From Flaccisagitta enflata (taxonomy: Eukaryota; Chaetognatha; Sagittoidea; Aphragmophora), in NCBI GenBank assembly GCA_965153355.1, contig OZ231127.1:36828001-36892000 (forward strand): DNA of 64,000 nt. Direction: 5' to 3'. Each line of letters begins with the position of its first letter. The stretch's first letter is position 1. The position numbers and the translations under genes are program-made. Shown here piece after piece: positions 39,151 through 50,911 of this stretch. The notes below the pieces were generated by a model. It saw only the letters and a list, made by a program, of their open reading frames with translations. It made no database searches and was not told where the DNA came from.

Positions 39151-39935
39151 ACAACCATCAGTTGGTCACGCTTCATTTTGAAAAGCTATGGGGGAGGATG
39201 AGGAGGGGACTGAGGAGGATGTTTGGACCGATTTATTACCCCCTCTCTCATGCTGATGCTACTTCGAAGTACAATTTTCCTTTAAGCAGTTGTATTTCAC
39301 TATGGGTGAGTCAGTGCATAAGATGCTAAAGATGTCGTTAAAAACAATACAATTTTCCTTGTGCGAAAATTCTTAATAAAGACTTTTGTCATCATTATTA
39401 CCCAACAACTATCATATTCGCAAATGGCGATTGTGCAGTTTAGTTCAAGTTTATATCCGTTGTGTACCAACGAAAATGATTTATCAAAAAAAATCGCCAA
39501 ATTTTAGAGAGAAAAAAGAACCCACCACGAGTAGTTTATCATGAAAAGTTAACGAAAACAATCGCCCCTCTCATCAATGCAATGGCGCGAAGGGGATTTT
39601 ACCATTTCACGGCAAACGGAAAACCAGGAAAAAAGAAGAGAAAAAAGAAAGAAAAAGAATAAACTAAAGAGAAAAAAAACCCAAAAAAACAGTGGTCAAC
39701 CGGATGTATACATTCGATCGAGTGGCAAAACAAAAAGCCTGAATTCTCTTTTTACTTTATTTTTACTTTTTGATATGAAAATGAATTATAGTTTATGATT
39801 TTTTTTCTCGTCAATTGTTCTTTTCGATTTTGTGCAAGGCAACTGGCCGATTATTTTGAAAAGAGAAAAGAAATGACATAATCAAAAGAAAATCATTTTT
39901 GTAAAATATTAATTTCGTCGATAACAACAACCAAT

Positions 39936-40048
39936 TTTTAGTCGCATGTTACGTGACTCAAAGAGCCACTTTTTTGTTGGTCCGTCGGTCTGTTGGTCCA
40001 TTGATCCTTCGGTCCGTTGGTTGGTTGGTCACAAAGTTGTCTTTAAGG
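39936..40048 (+). mobile_element. Family A head, truncated by a family B element
   Basis: Head TTTTTAGTCGCATGTTACG, then GGTCCGTCGGTCTGTTGG; it breaks off where the family B head begins. Confidence 0.6.
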
Positions 40049-40276
40049 TTTTTTAGATGTGTCCTCGCATCTCTATAATAGGCTGTGTCCGTTGGTTGGT
40101 TGGTAACCATTCATTAAGAACAGAAAAGTGGTTCTAACCCAGTAAAAGAAGCATTCATTAAGAAATTTATTCATTAAATTATCTATTCATTCACAACTGA
40201 CATTCAATCATAAAAAAACATTAATTCATAAAAAACCTTCATTCAAAGAGGACGCATCGTTGGCCTATTTGGCCTG
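40049..40276 (+). mobile_element. Family B element, complete
   Basis: Head AGATGTGTCCTCGCATCTC with CTATAATAGG, GTTGGTTGG tract, a core rich in ATTCATTAAGAA units, and tail GAGGACGCATCGTT then GGCCTATTTGGCC. Head key GATGTGTCCTC and tail key GAGGACGCATC are inverse complements at 10 of 11 bases. It directly follows a truncated family A head. Confidence 0.7.
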
Positions 40277-40369
40277 GATATCGCGTTTTTAGTTGCGGTT
40301 TTCTCAAAATACTCTTGGTCGAAAAATTGAGATGGGAAGAGAAGATGGACTGACAGAGAGACAGACGGC

Positions 40370-40438
40370 CGGACATACAGGGAGACAGACGGCTCGACAG
40401 ACAGAGAGACAGAAGGCCAGACAGAGAGACAGACGGTC

Positions 40439-40476
<38 letters not shown>
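40370..40476 (+). repeat. (CAGA)n
   Basis: Degenerate GAGACAGACGG units turning into pure CAGA. Confidence 0.9.
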
Positions 40477-40477
<1 letters not shown>

Positions 40478-41045
40478 AAGAATGAGATAGATAAACAGAC
40501 GGTCAGACTAATAGACAGGCAATGAGGAAAAAAGTCGTAGTGGACTTAATATTTCACTTTTGGGCAGCGGCCTCAAAGAGGACGTAAAACACGGAAAATT
40601 TTTTTTACATCAGTTTGTATATCCTTTTGTCTGATTGTCCCCCTTATCTCAATGAGGGCGTAAAAGATGAGTTTTTTGGAAAAAAACCTCGTATAAGCGA
40701 TTAATGTTTGCGGTCGCAATACTTATGAATGTAGAAACTTGAAAAAATCGATTTCCCCCGCCGCTATGTGCTTCGCTCCAGTCCCTTATTAGGTGACTGT
40801 CATGATCATTATGACAATTTTTCATCCATACCCTCTTACCTTTAAACGGCTCTCAAATCTTTACTAAATGAGATATTGACATGCGGTTTTCACCACTGGA
40901 TAGCTCTTGAGCCAAAGTTTTGTCTGCTTTTGGATCCAAAGTTGATTTTTGAGTTTTATGGGGCCTAATTTCTGGGACAAAATGACTAAAAGTCAACATT
41001 TTCACCAGAGATTGAATCCAATCAAAATATCTGCTTTCTGTTACA

Positions 41046-41265
<220 letters not shown>

Positions 41266-41356
41266 CACAAAAAAGTTTTACACTAAGGGAGGTTGGCCAT
41301 ATAGGAATCATTCCTTAGTCGCCTGCTACGCGATACCGTACCCCACTATGTAGGCA

Positions 41357-42148
41357 CAGTTGATTCCCGCTCCAACGGCTTTCATGGGACCATCAAATTT
41401 TGTTTGTTGTAAGTGGAATTCTATTAAAGCCAATATACAGTGAGGCTCATAAAAAAGTTTCCAGTTTTGTCATTAACAATTTTCAGGTTTTATAAATGGT
41501 AAAAACAATTTATCAGTGAGATTATTAAAGGATTTTTTTATTTTTTTCAATTTGGGTCCAATCTAAGATTTCTAGCTCTTTCCCTTTGGGCATAACATTG
41601 ATTTGAAGTAGTACACACCAAAATTGCTTTGAGAAAGGAAAGCAATAAATTGTGATATTTTGCTCAATAGAAAACATGACTAGTTGATTTTAAACTTATG
41701 TCATTTTAAAATGAATCAAGCCACAAAGTTCTACTTGGTCTAGATTTTAAGAATTTTTGAAGCTCTTTAAAATGGTCATGGATATGATGTATGAATCATC
41801 GATCGTTTTCATAATTTTTGAAAAAAAACCAAGATCAACCTTGTGTTCTGTCAAAGGCTGTTCGCTCGTGAGCATAAGTAAATTGCTTATCATCTTTGTA
41901 CCTTTATAGTTTTTAAACAATTTGAGTCACATGAATGGGGTTAGACTAGATTTGTACAGTTTTTCAAGAAGTTCAAAAATCTCATAGATTTTAATTGTTT
42001 AAAATAACTACAATTGAAATAACTAGCTTCTAAACTGCTGGACACTTTTTTATGAGCCGCACTGTAGGAAATGAAGAAAGACAGTTTAAAGGGCCCAAGA
42101 ATTAGTAACTGTTATAGGCGGAATTCCGTTAAAAGCGGGGTTTGACTG
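41357..42148. mobile_element. pogo-like MITE with internal insertion
   Basis: Left CAGTTGATTCCCGCTCC and right AGCGGGGTTTGACTG|TA. Without the nested element 41438-42064 and its TA duplication it would be about 163 bp, close to the other two copies. The stretch TTTTGTTTGTTGTAAGTGG matches pogo-like MITE sequence as I know it. Confidence 0.6.
41438..42064. mobile_element. mariner-like TIR element nested in the pogo-like MITE
   Basis: TA|CAGTGAGGCTCATAAAAAAG at left and CTTTTTTATGAGCCGCACTG|TA at right; 627 bp. TA duplication intact. No transposase frame. Internal sequence is shared with 31142-31345. Confidence 0.7.
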
Positions 42149-42795
42149 TAAGTCTGTTGGTTGGTTTATTGGTCAGTCTGTCTGTCAGTCCATTGTGTTT
42201 CTACTGGCTATGTTGGTGTGTCGGTCTGTTGGTTAGTAACAAAAACAAAATGCTAGCGTTTTCTCGCTATTCTGCTCCCGCTCACCCATCTGCGGGAAGT
42301 GTATTTGGCCTCTATAAGAGTCTTAGGGCGTGTTTCTAGTGAAGATTAAAGACGCGTTGGTTCCTATGAAACGCGTTTACAGCGTGAACTCATTCAAGAA
42401 TTTCAACTGTTCCATGAGGAAGTGAGCGAAGCAAGTGAGCGAGCCCGTGAATGGAGCAAGCGAGCAAAGCAAGCGTCGCAAAGTGGAGCATTGCGTAGCG
42501 AGTGAGCAGAGTGAGCGGTGCGAGCAAACAAACATAGCAAGCGACCGAGTGGCCCATTAAAAACGCGATTGTCTCTGACTAGAAACGCCCCCTTAGTCAG
42601 TGTGTTTATCAATTGGTCCATAGGTCCATCCATCATGCTTTAGTTGAAAATGCTAAAAACGCACATTTCTGGGGAAATTCTTTCCGTCAACATAGATTCC
42701 ACTGTTGTCAGGAACATGTTCCGGTGACAATTCAATACCTGCTTTCTACCAGCCGTCGTCTTTTGACTTGGTAGAGACTGGAGCTTGTATTGTTA

Positions 42796-43018
42796 GTAGT
42801 GTGCAAAGAGTCTCAACACCCTTCTATCCATCTGTCCATCCGTCCCTCTGTCCATCCATCCATCTATCTGTCCATCCATCTGTCGGCCCACCACATTTTT
42901 CAGTTTTTTTTGTTTTTTATTCCTTGACCTCACCGCTCCAGCCTAAATGCTCAGGTGACCTCAAATATGGCCCCTTCCCACCTGCACGTTACTGGGGTAG
43001 CCGTGTATCCAGCCTTGT
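42796..43018 (+). mobile_element. Family A element, eroded head
   Basis: Right half clear: CTCAAATATGGCCCC, CCTGCACGTTACTGGGG, GCCGTGTATCCAGCC. The tract is changed to CCATCCATCTGTCC units and the head key is gone. Confidence 0.6.
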
Positions 43019-43445
43019 CGCTAAACAAATAACAATTGCTGCCAAGATCATATCTCTCAATCCAAACTGAGACCCTTCAAGAGTTGAAGGTCCCATGGCT
43101 TGCATTGCTCCATCTCCTCATCCTCACTAAACCTCCTTGGTTCTTTGTTTTGTCTACCCATTTCAGGTCAATTTTGCGGTAATCATACTCATGTGAGACT
43201 GAAAATGTGTAGACTTCCCTTCTAAAATTCTAATTATTCATTTTTGCAGCAGGTGCACTATGTGAAAGTTGTTAAGAATTGAAATCATAGTTATTTCTCA
43301 TGATATTCATGAACAAAATTGATATTATGAGCAGTAGAATTGGTCAGTTTTGCAATAAGTAAATTCATGAGAGACCTACTGAAAATGCGAAATTCCCTAC
43401 AAATTGCATTGGGTAAAATCATATCTCCGTTTGGTTGTCCCTATT

Positions 43446-43449
43446 CACA

Positions 43450-43537
<88 letters not shown>

Positions 43538-43639
43538 GCCACACACACAAAGCCACACACACATACACACACACACAAAGCCACACACACACACATACAC
43601 CGAGCCACACACACACAGACACAGAGCCACACACACACA

Positions 43640-43730
<91 letters not shown>
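43446..43730 (+). repeat. (CA)n with AAGCCACACA block
   Basis: Pure CA flanks, centre 43535-43640 with AAAGCCACACACAC units. Confidence 0.95.
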
Positions 43731-43731
<1 letters not shown>

Positions 43732-43753
43732 CGCATCAACACATCTTGCCATT

Positions 43754-43980
43754 TTTAGTCGTGGACTGGTGACTTTTTAAGAGTATAAGAGGCTCTGTCT
43801 GTCCATTGGTCCGTTTGTTGGTATTTCTGCGGTCTATCCATATGTCTGTGCTGATTGAGTAAAACAGTTGCAAAATGATCGTTCTAGATGTGTGTGGGCG
43901 TTGGGGTTGGGGTGTGGATGGGGGTTGGAAGCCCCTGCCCAATCATCAAGGACAATATTGTGACCCCGCGTTACTATCTG
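43754..43980 (+). mobile_element. Keyed element, diverged
   Basis: Head TTTTTAGTCGTGGACTGGTG, TTTAAGAGTATAAGAGGCTC, a GTCTGTCCATTGGTCC tract, and a tail trace AAGCCCCTGCCCAATC. Head resembles the third key variant. Confidence 0.4.
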
Positions 43981-44017
43981 AAAACAACATTAACTTTGGA
44001 AGATTGTTTCTTCTTAA

Positions 44018-44111
44018 CGAATTGAGTTAGCGACCTCAACTTGGTCTCATTTTAAAGACCTGTGTCTGCTCTTTAAAATGAGCCTAAGTTGAGGTCACTT
44101 GGTCAATTCGT
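44018..44111. repeat. Long hairpin, arms about 43 nt
   Basis: ACGAATTGAGTTAGCGACC, CAACTTGGTCTCATTTTAAA at left pairs with TTTAAAATGAGCCTAAGTTG, GAGGTCACTTGGTCAATTCG at right with few mismatches; loop CCTGTGTCTGC. Confidence 0.7.
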
Positions 44112-44499
44112 CTCGGAGATATACGAGTTAGAAGTAACCCCTCCTATGTAAAAATGATTTCTCCTTTGAAATCATTTCATTCATTGTAAGGTGAAGTAGG
44201 AGCTGGAGCGAAGCAGGTAGCGCCGGGAAAAATCGATTTTTGCAAGTTTCTCCCTTCAAAAGTATTACAACCGCAATCATTTATCACCTAAACGAGGATT
44301 TTCTCAGAAAAATTCATCTCATCCTCATGGCATTGTCGCTTTCCCGGCCCATTTTAACTTGGATACTGCCTGAGAGGCTGAAATCGCCGCAGAATGGTGG
44401 TTTCAATATTGGCAAGAAAAATTATAATCATGATGAGCATTACAATGATCATAATAAGAGGGGTACTGTTATGGATGGGCTTAGTGGTATGGGTGGGCA

Positions 44500-44780
44500 T
44501 AGTGTTAAGGGTAGGGTTAGGGGTGAGGGTTTGTTTAGGTGCAAGGATGGGGCCGGGGGTGAGGGTGGTGTTAGGGGAATGAATGGGGTTAGGGGTGAAA
44601 GTGCGGTTGAAGCTGAGAGTGGTGCAAGCACCTTGAGTTAGGTGATGTGGGTTGAAATGAATATGTGGTATATGTGGTATTAGGGGCAAGAAATGGGTAA
44701 AGGGAAAGGGAAAGGGAACCGGAAAGATGGAAAGGTAAAGGTGAGGTCAGGGGTAAGGGTGGGGTTAGAGTGGGTTTAGA
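44500..44780 (+). repeat. Degenerate GGGTTAG-like repeat
   Basis: GGTTAGGGGTGAGGG, GGGGTTAGGGGTG and GGGTGGGGTTAG units scattered over 280 bp, opposite in strand sense to the 30 kb array. More diverged than that array; may be a decayed G-rich satellite instead. Confidence 0.45.
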
Positions 44781-44822
44781 ATTCAGTATTCTCACATTTT
44801 GTCCAAAGTTCATAAAAGATTA

Positions 44823-45037
44823 AACAAGGCTGGATACTCGGCTACCCCAGTCGCGTGCGGGCGGGCAGGGGCTGTATTTGAGATCACTAGATCATTTGGG
44901 CAGGAGCAGTGAGGCCAAAGACTGCAAAAACCCAAAAAAAGTAAAGTGTGACGGACGGACCAACGGACGGACGGATGGACCGACGGACCGACGGACCGAC
45001 AAAGCGGGGTGTAGAGTCGCGTAGCACACGACTAAAA
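44823..45037 (-). mobile_element. Family A element, complete
   Basis: Tail AACAAGGCTGGATACTCGG, key GTCGCGTGCGGG; middle GGGCAGGGGCTGTATTTGAG; tract GACGGACCGACGG; head GTAGCACACGACTAAAAA with one mismatch. Confidence 0.7.
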
Positions 45038-45591
45038 AAAGATCACTCATTGAGGTTTGAACAATTCACCTCTGCATTCAAGAACGTCACCCCTTCACTA
45101 CAAAGTTCAAGTATTTTTTTGCTGTTGATCTTGACACTTCATTTTTTCATCATCCTCAATTTGCCATTTGTTGATCCGCTTCCCCTTCCTCAATCTTCCA
45201 TCTCTGTTGATGGATAGATCAGGGATTCAACTGAACATTGTTGATGAAGGTGATAGCTGCCTGAATGATTTTTCATCTGCTCTCTATGCCAAACCGGCAA
45301 AGTTATGCACATATGCTTATATATTTAGAATTGTCTATTTCTCCCCTACATAGTGGTGAAAAAATGTTTTTGTGGAGGAACAATGCGGACATCACCACTT
45401 TTCCTTGCAAAATTTTTTTTTTTCAGGATTTTTTTCTACCCATCCCTTTGTTGTAACACTCTCTAACGGAATTCAACGCCCCGCTATAAGAAATATCAAA
45501 AAGAAAACTTGAAAAAAAAATCCCACATTTTTATCTTGGAATCATTGGTTTTAGCCAAAGTGCTCAGTAGGCTGGATTTGGGTTTCGGACC

Positions 45592-45815
45592 TGAGGGGGA
45601 AGTATGGATGTATGGATTTTCACCCATGTTCTACAGGACATCGGCCCTCTTGGAGCTATTGATGGCAAATTCTTCTTTCTTCAGACAAAATTGTACAAAA
45701 CATTGTACTCATAAACTCATTTTACTCATTTAAGCAGCTAGCAGGCTAGGGAACGGGTAGTGCTGACCATGTACTGCCTTTGGGCTGCAATTTACTTTCC
45801 TTTAGAGGGGGGGTT
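45592..45815. mobile_element. Family D fragment, decayed
   Basis: GTTCTACAGGACATCGGCCC and, to the right, GAACGGGTAGTGCTGACCATG match D landmarks; the tandem core is missing. Confidence 0.4.
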
Positions 45816-45887
45816 GTGGAAAAGATTCTTCTGACAAGTTTTTTCTTTTATTTGAATTCATAAATAAACTGACGGCTTCCTCCATAA

Positions 45888-45890
<3 letters not shown>

Positions 45891-45982
<92 letters not shown>
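45891..45982 (+). repeat. (GA)n
   Basis: Pure GA run of about 90 bp. Confidence 0.95.
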
Positions 45983-45984
<2 letters not shown>

Positions 45985-46289
45985 CTCGCGTTTTTAACAA
46001 TTGGGAAACACCCAAAACCATATCATATATCATCACATCCGTTTTCGTAAGTCGTAACTAACGAAACATTTTGCAATGAATCAATCCCGGAGCTATCATT
46101 GATATTATGCGCGTACGAAATTTCCCCATTGACGGCTTGAGGATGGAGGTTAGTATATCTGAGTCGAGGGCCGTTATTGCAGGTATTGACGACTACAATG
46201 AGACGGAAAGATATTCCACTGACATGGAGTGCAGAAAAAATATGGACTGGCATTTCAGTTTTGAAATCTGCACAATTCCAATTTCTATG

Positions 46290-46560
46290 TCTGATGCAAG
46301 GTTTTTGGGGCAGCGGCCCTGAAGGGGACATTGTCCTGTAGAAAACAAGGGTACTTTTGTTTGTTCATTTGTGTATCCATTTGTCCTCCCAGCCGCGAGA
46401 GTCAAATCTCACCCTCAAAGCTCAAATCCCAGTCTTGAGGCTCAAATCCCAGCCGTGAGGCTCAAATCCCAGCCTTGTACATTGAAGGTCCTACACTCAC
46501 CAACATTCAAAGCAGGGCAACAGGTATCACTGATCATTGCCCTTGGGCGACTGGTTGAAT
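46290..46560. mobile_element. Family D element, short
   Basis: GGGGCAGCGGCCCTGAAGGG, then three or four CTCAAATCCCAGCCGTGAGG units, then GCAGGGCAACAGGTATCAC. Same order as the long D copies. Confidence 0.55.
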
Positions 46561-46929
46561 TTTAAAATGCCATTCATGGTAACTCTATAGTGATCATTTA
46601 TCTCGTAAGATGCAGATGAGAATGACTTCCCATTTTCTTATCCTTTCTTCAGCTGACTTCCCATTTTCCTAACCTTTCTTTAGCTAATATCCCTATCCGA
46701 TGGCTACTTAGTGTCCCCATTAGCTTTCTTAGTAACCCCCAACCGTCTCCTCGTGAACACCCCTCACCCCCCCCCCCGCCCCCACCAATTTGCATCTGGT
46801 CGATGCTTAATTTCGGCATTTTTGTTTCATCTGATTGTTCCTTTTTACGTTTTCCGCGTGATGGCTTGATCTTTTTGATGGTGCTGTAAACTCAGGGCAT
46901 GGATCATGACCCCCTTTCTCCATCTGGTA

Positions 46930-47113
46930 AAGTTGAACCCCGCAATAATGGATGTCAAAGGACCAACAAATGCTATTTGTTGTATGCGGATTATATGTTA
47001 TTGTCAAATCCAAATATAAGAAATAAAAGTAGAGGCAATAAGGGACCAAGATTCTATATCCGTTATAGGCGGATTTCCGTTACTTGGGTCCAGTATAGCG
47101 GGGTGTACAACTG
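46930..47113. mobile_element. pogo-like MITE
   Basis: Left AAGTTGAACCCCGCAATAA, right TATAGCGGGGTGTACAACTG|TA; 184 bp. Internal TCCGTTATAGGCGGATTTCC is shared with the 41357 copy. Confidence 0.55.
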
Positions 47114-47124
47114 TACATATACTG

Positions 47125-47378
<254 letters not shown>

Positions 47379-47573
47379 TAGTGGTTTTACTGGGTGTTCC
47401 TGTCTGATTTTGTCGGATCTTTTAAATGTGAGCAAACACGAATCGAAATCAAAGTTAAAGCAATTTGTTGTGTGGCTCTGGTCCCCCCCCCCCCCTAAGT
47501 GTTTCTGTTTTGTTCCCAAAATATCAGGGTGTATATAATTGAGTCGCTTTTGATTTTTTTCCCCCCTGCCCTC

Positions 47574-48803
47574 GGTCGCCACATGAAGTGGAGGCCAAGT
47601 ATCTGAAAGAGCCCCTGAAAGTATCCAGAAAGTATCTAGATTTTTTTCGCTAGTATCCAGATAATATTTTATTAAAGAATTCAATGTTTATACTGTTATC
47701 TGGTAAAAAAGAAAGACAACCAGGCAATGTCCCATAAAAGATTGACTAATGTAGAGGAGTTGCAATGAGTCATTGGGCCAAAGGGGTATGACGCTTTTTA
47801 TACAAATCTATAACCAAGCTCCAAAGCTCATAGCTGAACGATGCTGAGAGGGTTTGAGCAAAGACATTTAATACTAATTGAATCAGACTGACTTGTTACA
47901 GCAGGGATAAACAACAGATTTGTTAAGGTTTATAGTCTCATTGCTATTTTGCTCGTAGCCACTACCCTCATATCCCCCCCCCCAAAAAAAAAAAATATGC
48001 ATGAAGTATTTTGGCCTCAAGCACCAAATATCTTAAAATGAGGTAGATGGCGACCAGATTTAAAATTGACCACACAGCCATAAAAATTAGCATATCGTGA
48101 TTTACAAAGCCGGTCCTTATAGGCACCACTTGATTTTTCACAATGAGGGTGAGTGTGGTAGAGAAATTATGACCACAAAAATATCAAATAGTGAAGTGTG
48201 ATGGACGGACTGAAAGTGATGGATGGACCAACAGAGAGACCAACGGATAGGCCGATGGATGGACCAACAAATTTGAGTGTAGGGTTGCAGAGCATGCATC
48301 TAAAAATAGGGTGAGGTGAGAATTGAGAAATATCTCTCTAGCTATTGAAGAAAAAGGAGCCATTCCATAGGTAGACCCACCAATATAAACTGCAAATACA
48401 GTGAAATTGATTTGGATTTGGGTAAAGGTTGCATTTCCCCCGCCTATTTTTGAAACCCAGTTAAATTGCTAAAAAATGGCAGAAATTACAAAATATCACT
48501 ATTTTCATCATATCTTACTAAAAACTCCTGAAAACTCCTTTCAATGAGGTAAATACATAGTTAAGGTAAAAAATTTATTTTTTTGCTAAGATTTTTTGTT
48601 TCATATAAGCTAAAGAAAGTTGTTAAAATGTTTCAATGAACAACTTGATGCCACTATTTAAGGTATCTAAATTTGAACTGAAGTATCCAGATTTTTTCTC
48701 AAAAATATCTAGATTAGTATCCAGTATCTAGAGAACTTTTCTAGTTTCTAAACACCCCCAAAAAGTATCCAGATCTGGATACTAAGTATCTAGTGTGGCG
48801 ACC
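47574..48803. mobile_element. Large element with GGTCGCCACA ends and TATCCAG repeats
   Basis: Left GGTCGCCACATGAAGTGG, right CTAGTGTGGCGACC; 1,230 bp. Both subterminal regions repeat AGTATCCAGA and AGTATCTAGA many times. It includes a decayed keyed element near 48100-48305. Target duplication not found. No ORF. Confidence 0.55.
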
Positions 48804-49424
48804 AAGCCCCTGCCTTCCTCGCGAGGCGTCATGTCGCGTTTCAAAATCTATGGTTTTCTTCCCCATAAAGCAACAAAACAGTGTGTTATGGTTTAGATAG
48901 TGTTAAATTGTGTTTTACTAAGTGATACTAACTAGTTTTTGTGATTTAGTACTGTCAAAAGTTTTATTTTCCCCAAATTTTCTTTTTTTCTCTTTCCCCC
49001 CTGTGATTTCCTTCTCCATCTCCACACCCTTTGATTTTCCTCCCCCCACGGGGGGGGGGGGAACTCAATAATATACAGGCCTGCAAAATTTACCATGTTT
49101 AATTCCAGACAAGGGTCCTGACGCTGTCAAACACATGTTTGTGTGGCTATTTTTCACGCCAATACTTTATCGGCTTCAAATAAAAATCATGAATCAGCGT
49201 AGGAAGGACAAAATAACAGAGAAAAACCCAGCTAAAATGGACCCACAAGTGACAGAAATCCGCCTATTCTTTAACGGAAATGATTTATTAGTCTCTTCAT
49301 ATTTATTCTTTTTTTTTGTTTATATTAGCAAATACAGAAAACCGCCAATTAAAGATGAAACTGGTTAGTCCCTTGATACCTGTTTTTGCAGGATTCTTGT
49401 GAAGCTGAAATTCCATTTGATGAA

Positions 49425-49615
49425 AACAAGGCCAACACCTTACAGTCGCGTGCGGTTGTTAAAACCAGAAAACCAAGAGACTAAAAAACCAAAAGTCCAA
49501 AAGTCCAAAATGACAAAATATGACAACATTTCAAATAATGAAAAATGACTTTACATGACTTCAAATGAATTCAAATGACATACAAAGACGAAAAAAAGCT
49601 AAGCGTTACCGACGC
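49425..49615 (-). mobile_element. Family A tail with short-repeat core, head lost
   Basis: Tail AACAAGGCCAACACCTTACA, key GTCGCGTGCGG, then degenerate CAAAAGTCCAAAATGAC and CAAATGACTTCAAATGA units; ends near GCGTTACCGACGCACTG with no head. Confidence 0.55.
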
Positions 49616-49824
49616 ACTGTGACCCAGATCAGACCCAGCTAAAGAAAATTCCCATACCCAGCCTCTAATCAGCCAGCAACCACCCCAAAAGACTCAAACC
49701 GCCTTCACTGTGACCCAGATCAGACCCAGACGTTGGGTTGTTTATTTCTTCATTGATGTCGTCGACGTCGTCAGTGATCTTTGCTGTCACTGCATTAGTC
49801 TGGTGAACAATTCCTTTTCCCTTT

Positions 49825-50037
49825 GTCGTTGTTGATTTGTTCGTTGTTGTCGTTGTTCTTTTGGTCACTGTTGTCGTTGTTAATTTGGTCTTTGTTGTTG
49901 TTAATTTGGTTGTTGTTACTGTTGTTGATTTGTTGTCGTTGTCGTTGTCGTTGTTGTCGTTGTTGTCGTCGTTGTCGTTGTTGTCGTCGTTGTCGTCGTT
50001 GCCGTCGATGTAATCCTTGCTGTTGTTGCTGTCCCCG

Positions 50038-50119
<82 letters not shown>

Positions 50120-50131
50120 CGTTGTTGTCAT
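49825..50131 (+). repeat. Compound TTG, TTGTCG array
   Basis: Irregular GTTGTTGATTTG units, then TTGTCG hexamers, then 90 bp of pure TTG. Confidence 0.95.
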
Positions 50132-50850
50132 TGAAATAGGATTCCCTGCATCAACACTGATCTAAACTTCTATGCCTAGTGGAGATGCAATGTTACATAA
50201 TTAACACTGTCATAGTCCCACCACACATAATACACAAACCAGCACTAAAACGACTTAATGAATGGCGTAACCTAGGTTACGAGACAACAAACACAAGCAT
50301 CGAGCGAGTTGAGCCAAGAAAAGATCTTTAGGTTGGCTTCGAAAGCTGTTTGATGGGAAATACAAAAGTCGCGATATTAGACAAACCAGAAACTTTCCAA
50401 TCTTCCCCCTTTGATACAATCAACTTGACATTGCATTGGTGGGAATCAATCAAGGCCAACGGGAGGTAGGTGGTGGTCTAATCTTGTCTAATCAAGTCCA
50501 AAACGTCTGAAAAAACAACAAAAATTGATATTTTGGACAAATGGACAGTCTCACGGTCATGCCATGTCATGTCATGCCATGTCATGTCATCTATGGTGGC
50601 AACAAGAAATTGCAACGAATCAGAAAGAGCCCTCGTATGATAGTTTGACCCTTAGTCTTAGCCAATAGTGGCAAAAATGAGTTTCTCTAATTTGGTGGTT
50701 TTTGTGCCACTGAGGGTGACTGAGTTGGGTCGACACAATGACACTTGGGTCAGAGCCTCAAAAGGTGAGCTACTAATAGAAAATAATCGGTTTGCCATTG
50801 GGAAACGAAGTTAGGGCCGAGAAATATTTAGTTAGTACGAAACATCGTGC

Positions 50851-50911
50851 GACGGACGGACGGACGGACCGACATAGCGGGTCGTAGAGTCGCGTAGCAC
50901 GCGACTAGAAA
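50851..50911 (-). mobile_element. Family A head fragment
   Basis: GACGGACGGACGGACCGACA, TAGCGGGTCGTAGAGTCG, CGTAGCACGCGACTAGAAAT. A tail-like CAAGGCCAACGGG lies about 400 bases to the left and might belong to it. Confidence 0.6.

Larger units (their letters stand above)
41312..42315 (+). mobile_element. Family A element carrying two nested insertions
   Basis: Left part CTTAGTCGCCTGCTACGCG, CCGTACCCCACTATG is separated by the insert 41357-42148 from its GTCTGTTGGTTGG tract at 42151 onward. The tail is decayed (CTCCCGCTCACCC, then TTTGGCCTCTA). Confidence 0.55.

Noticed and set aside
43404-43780. CRISPR-like alternation of CACACA blocks and AAAGCC spacers
   Set aside because: It is a degenerate (CA)n microsatellite in eukaryotic DNA with no constant repeat and unique spacer structure.
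46107-46322. Mixed-composition frames on both strands
   Set aside because: No recognisable domain and no matching acceptor and donor; the right end runs into a family D element.
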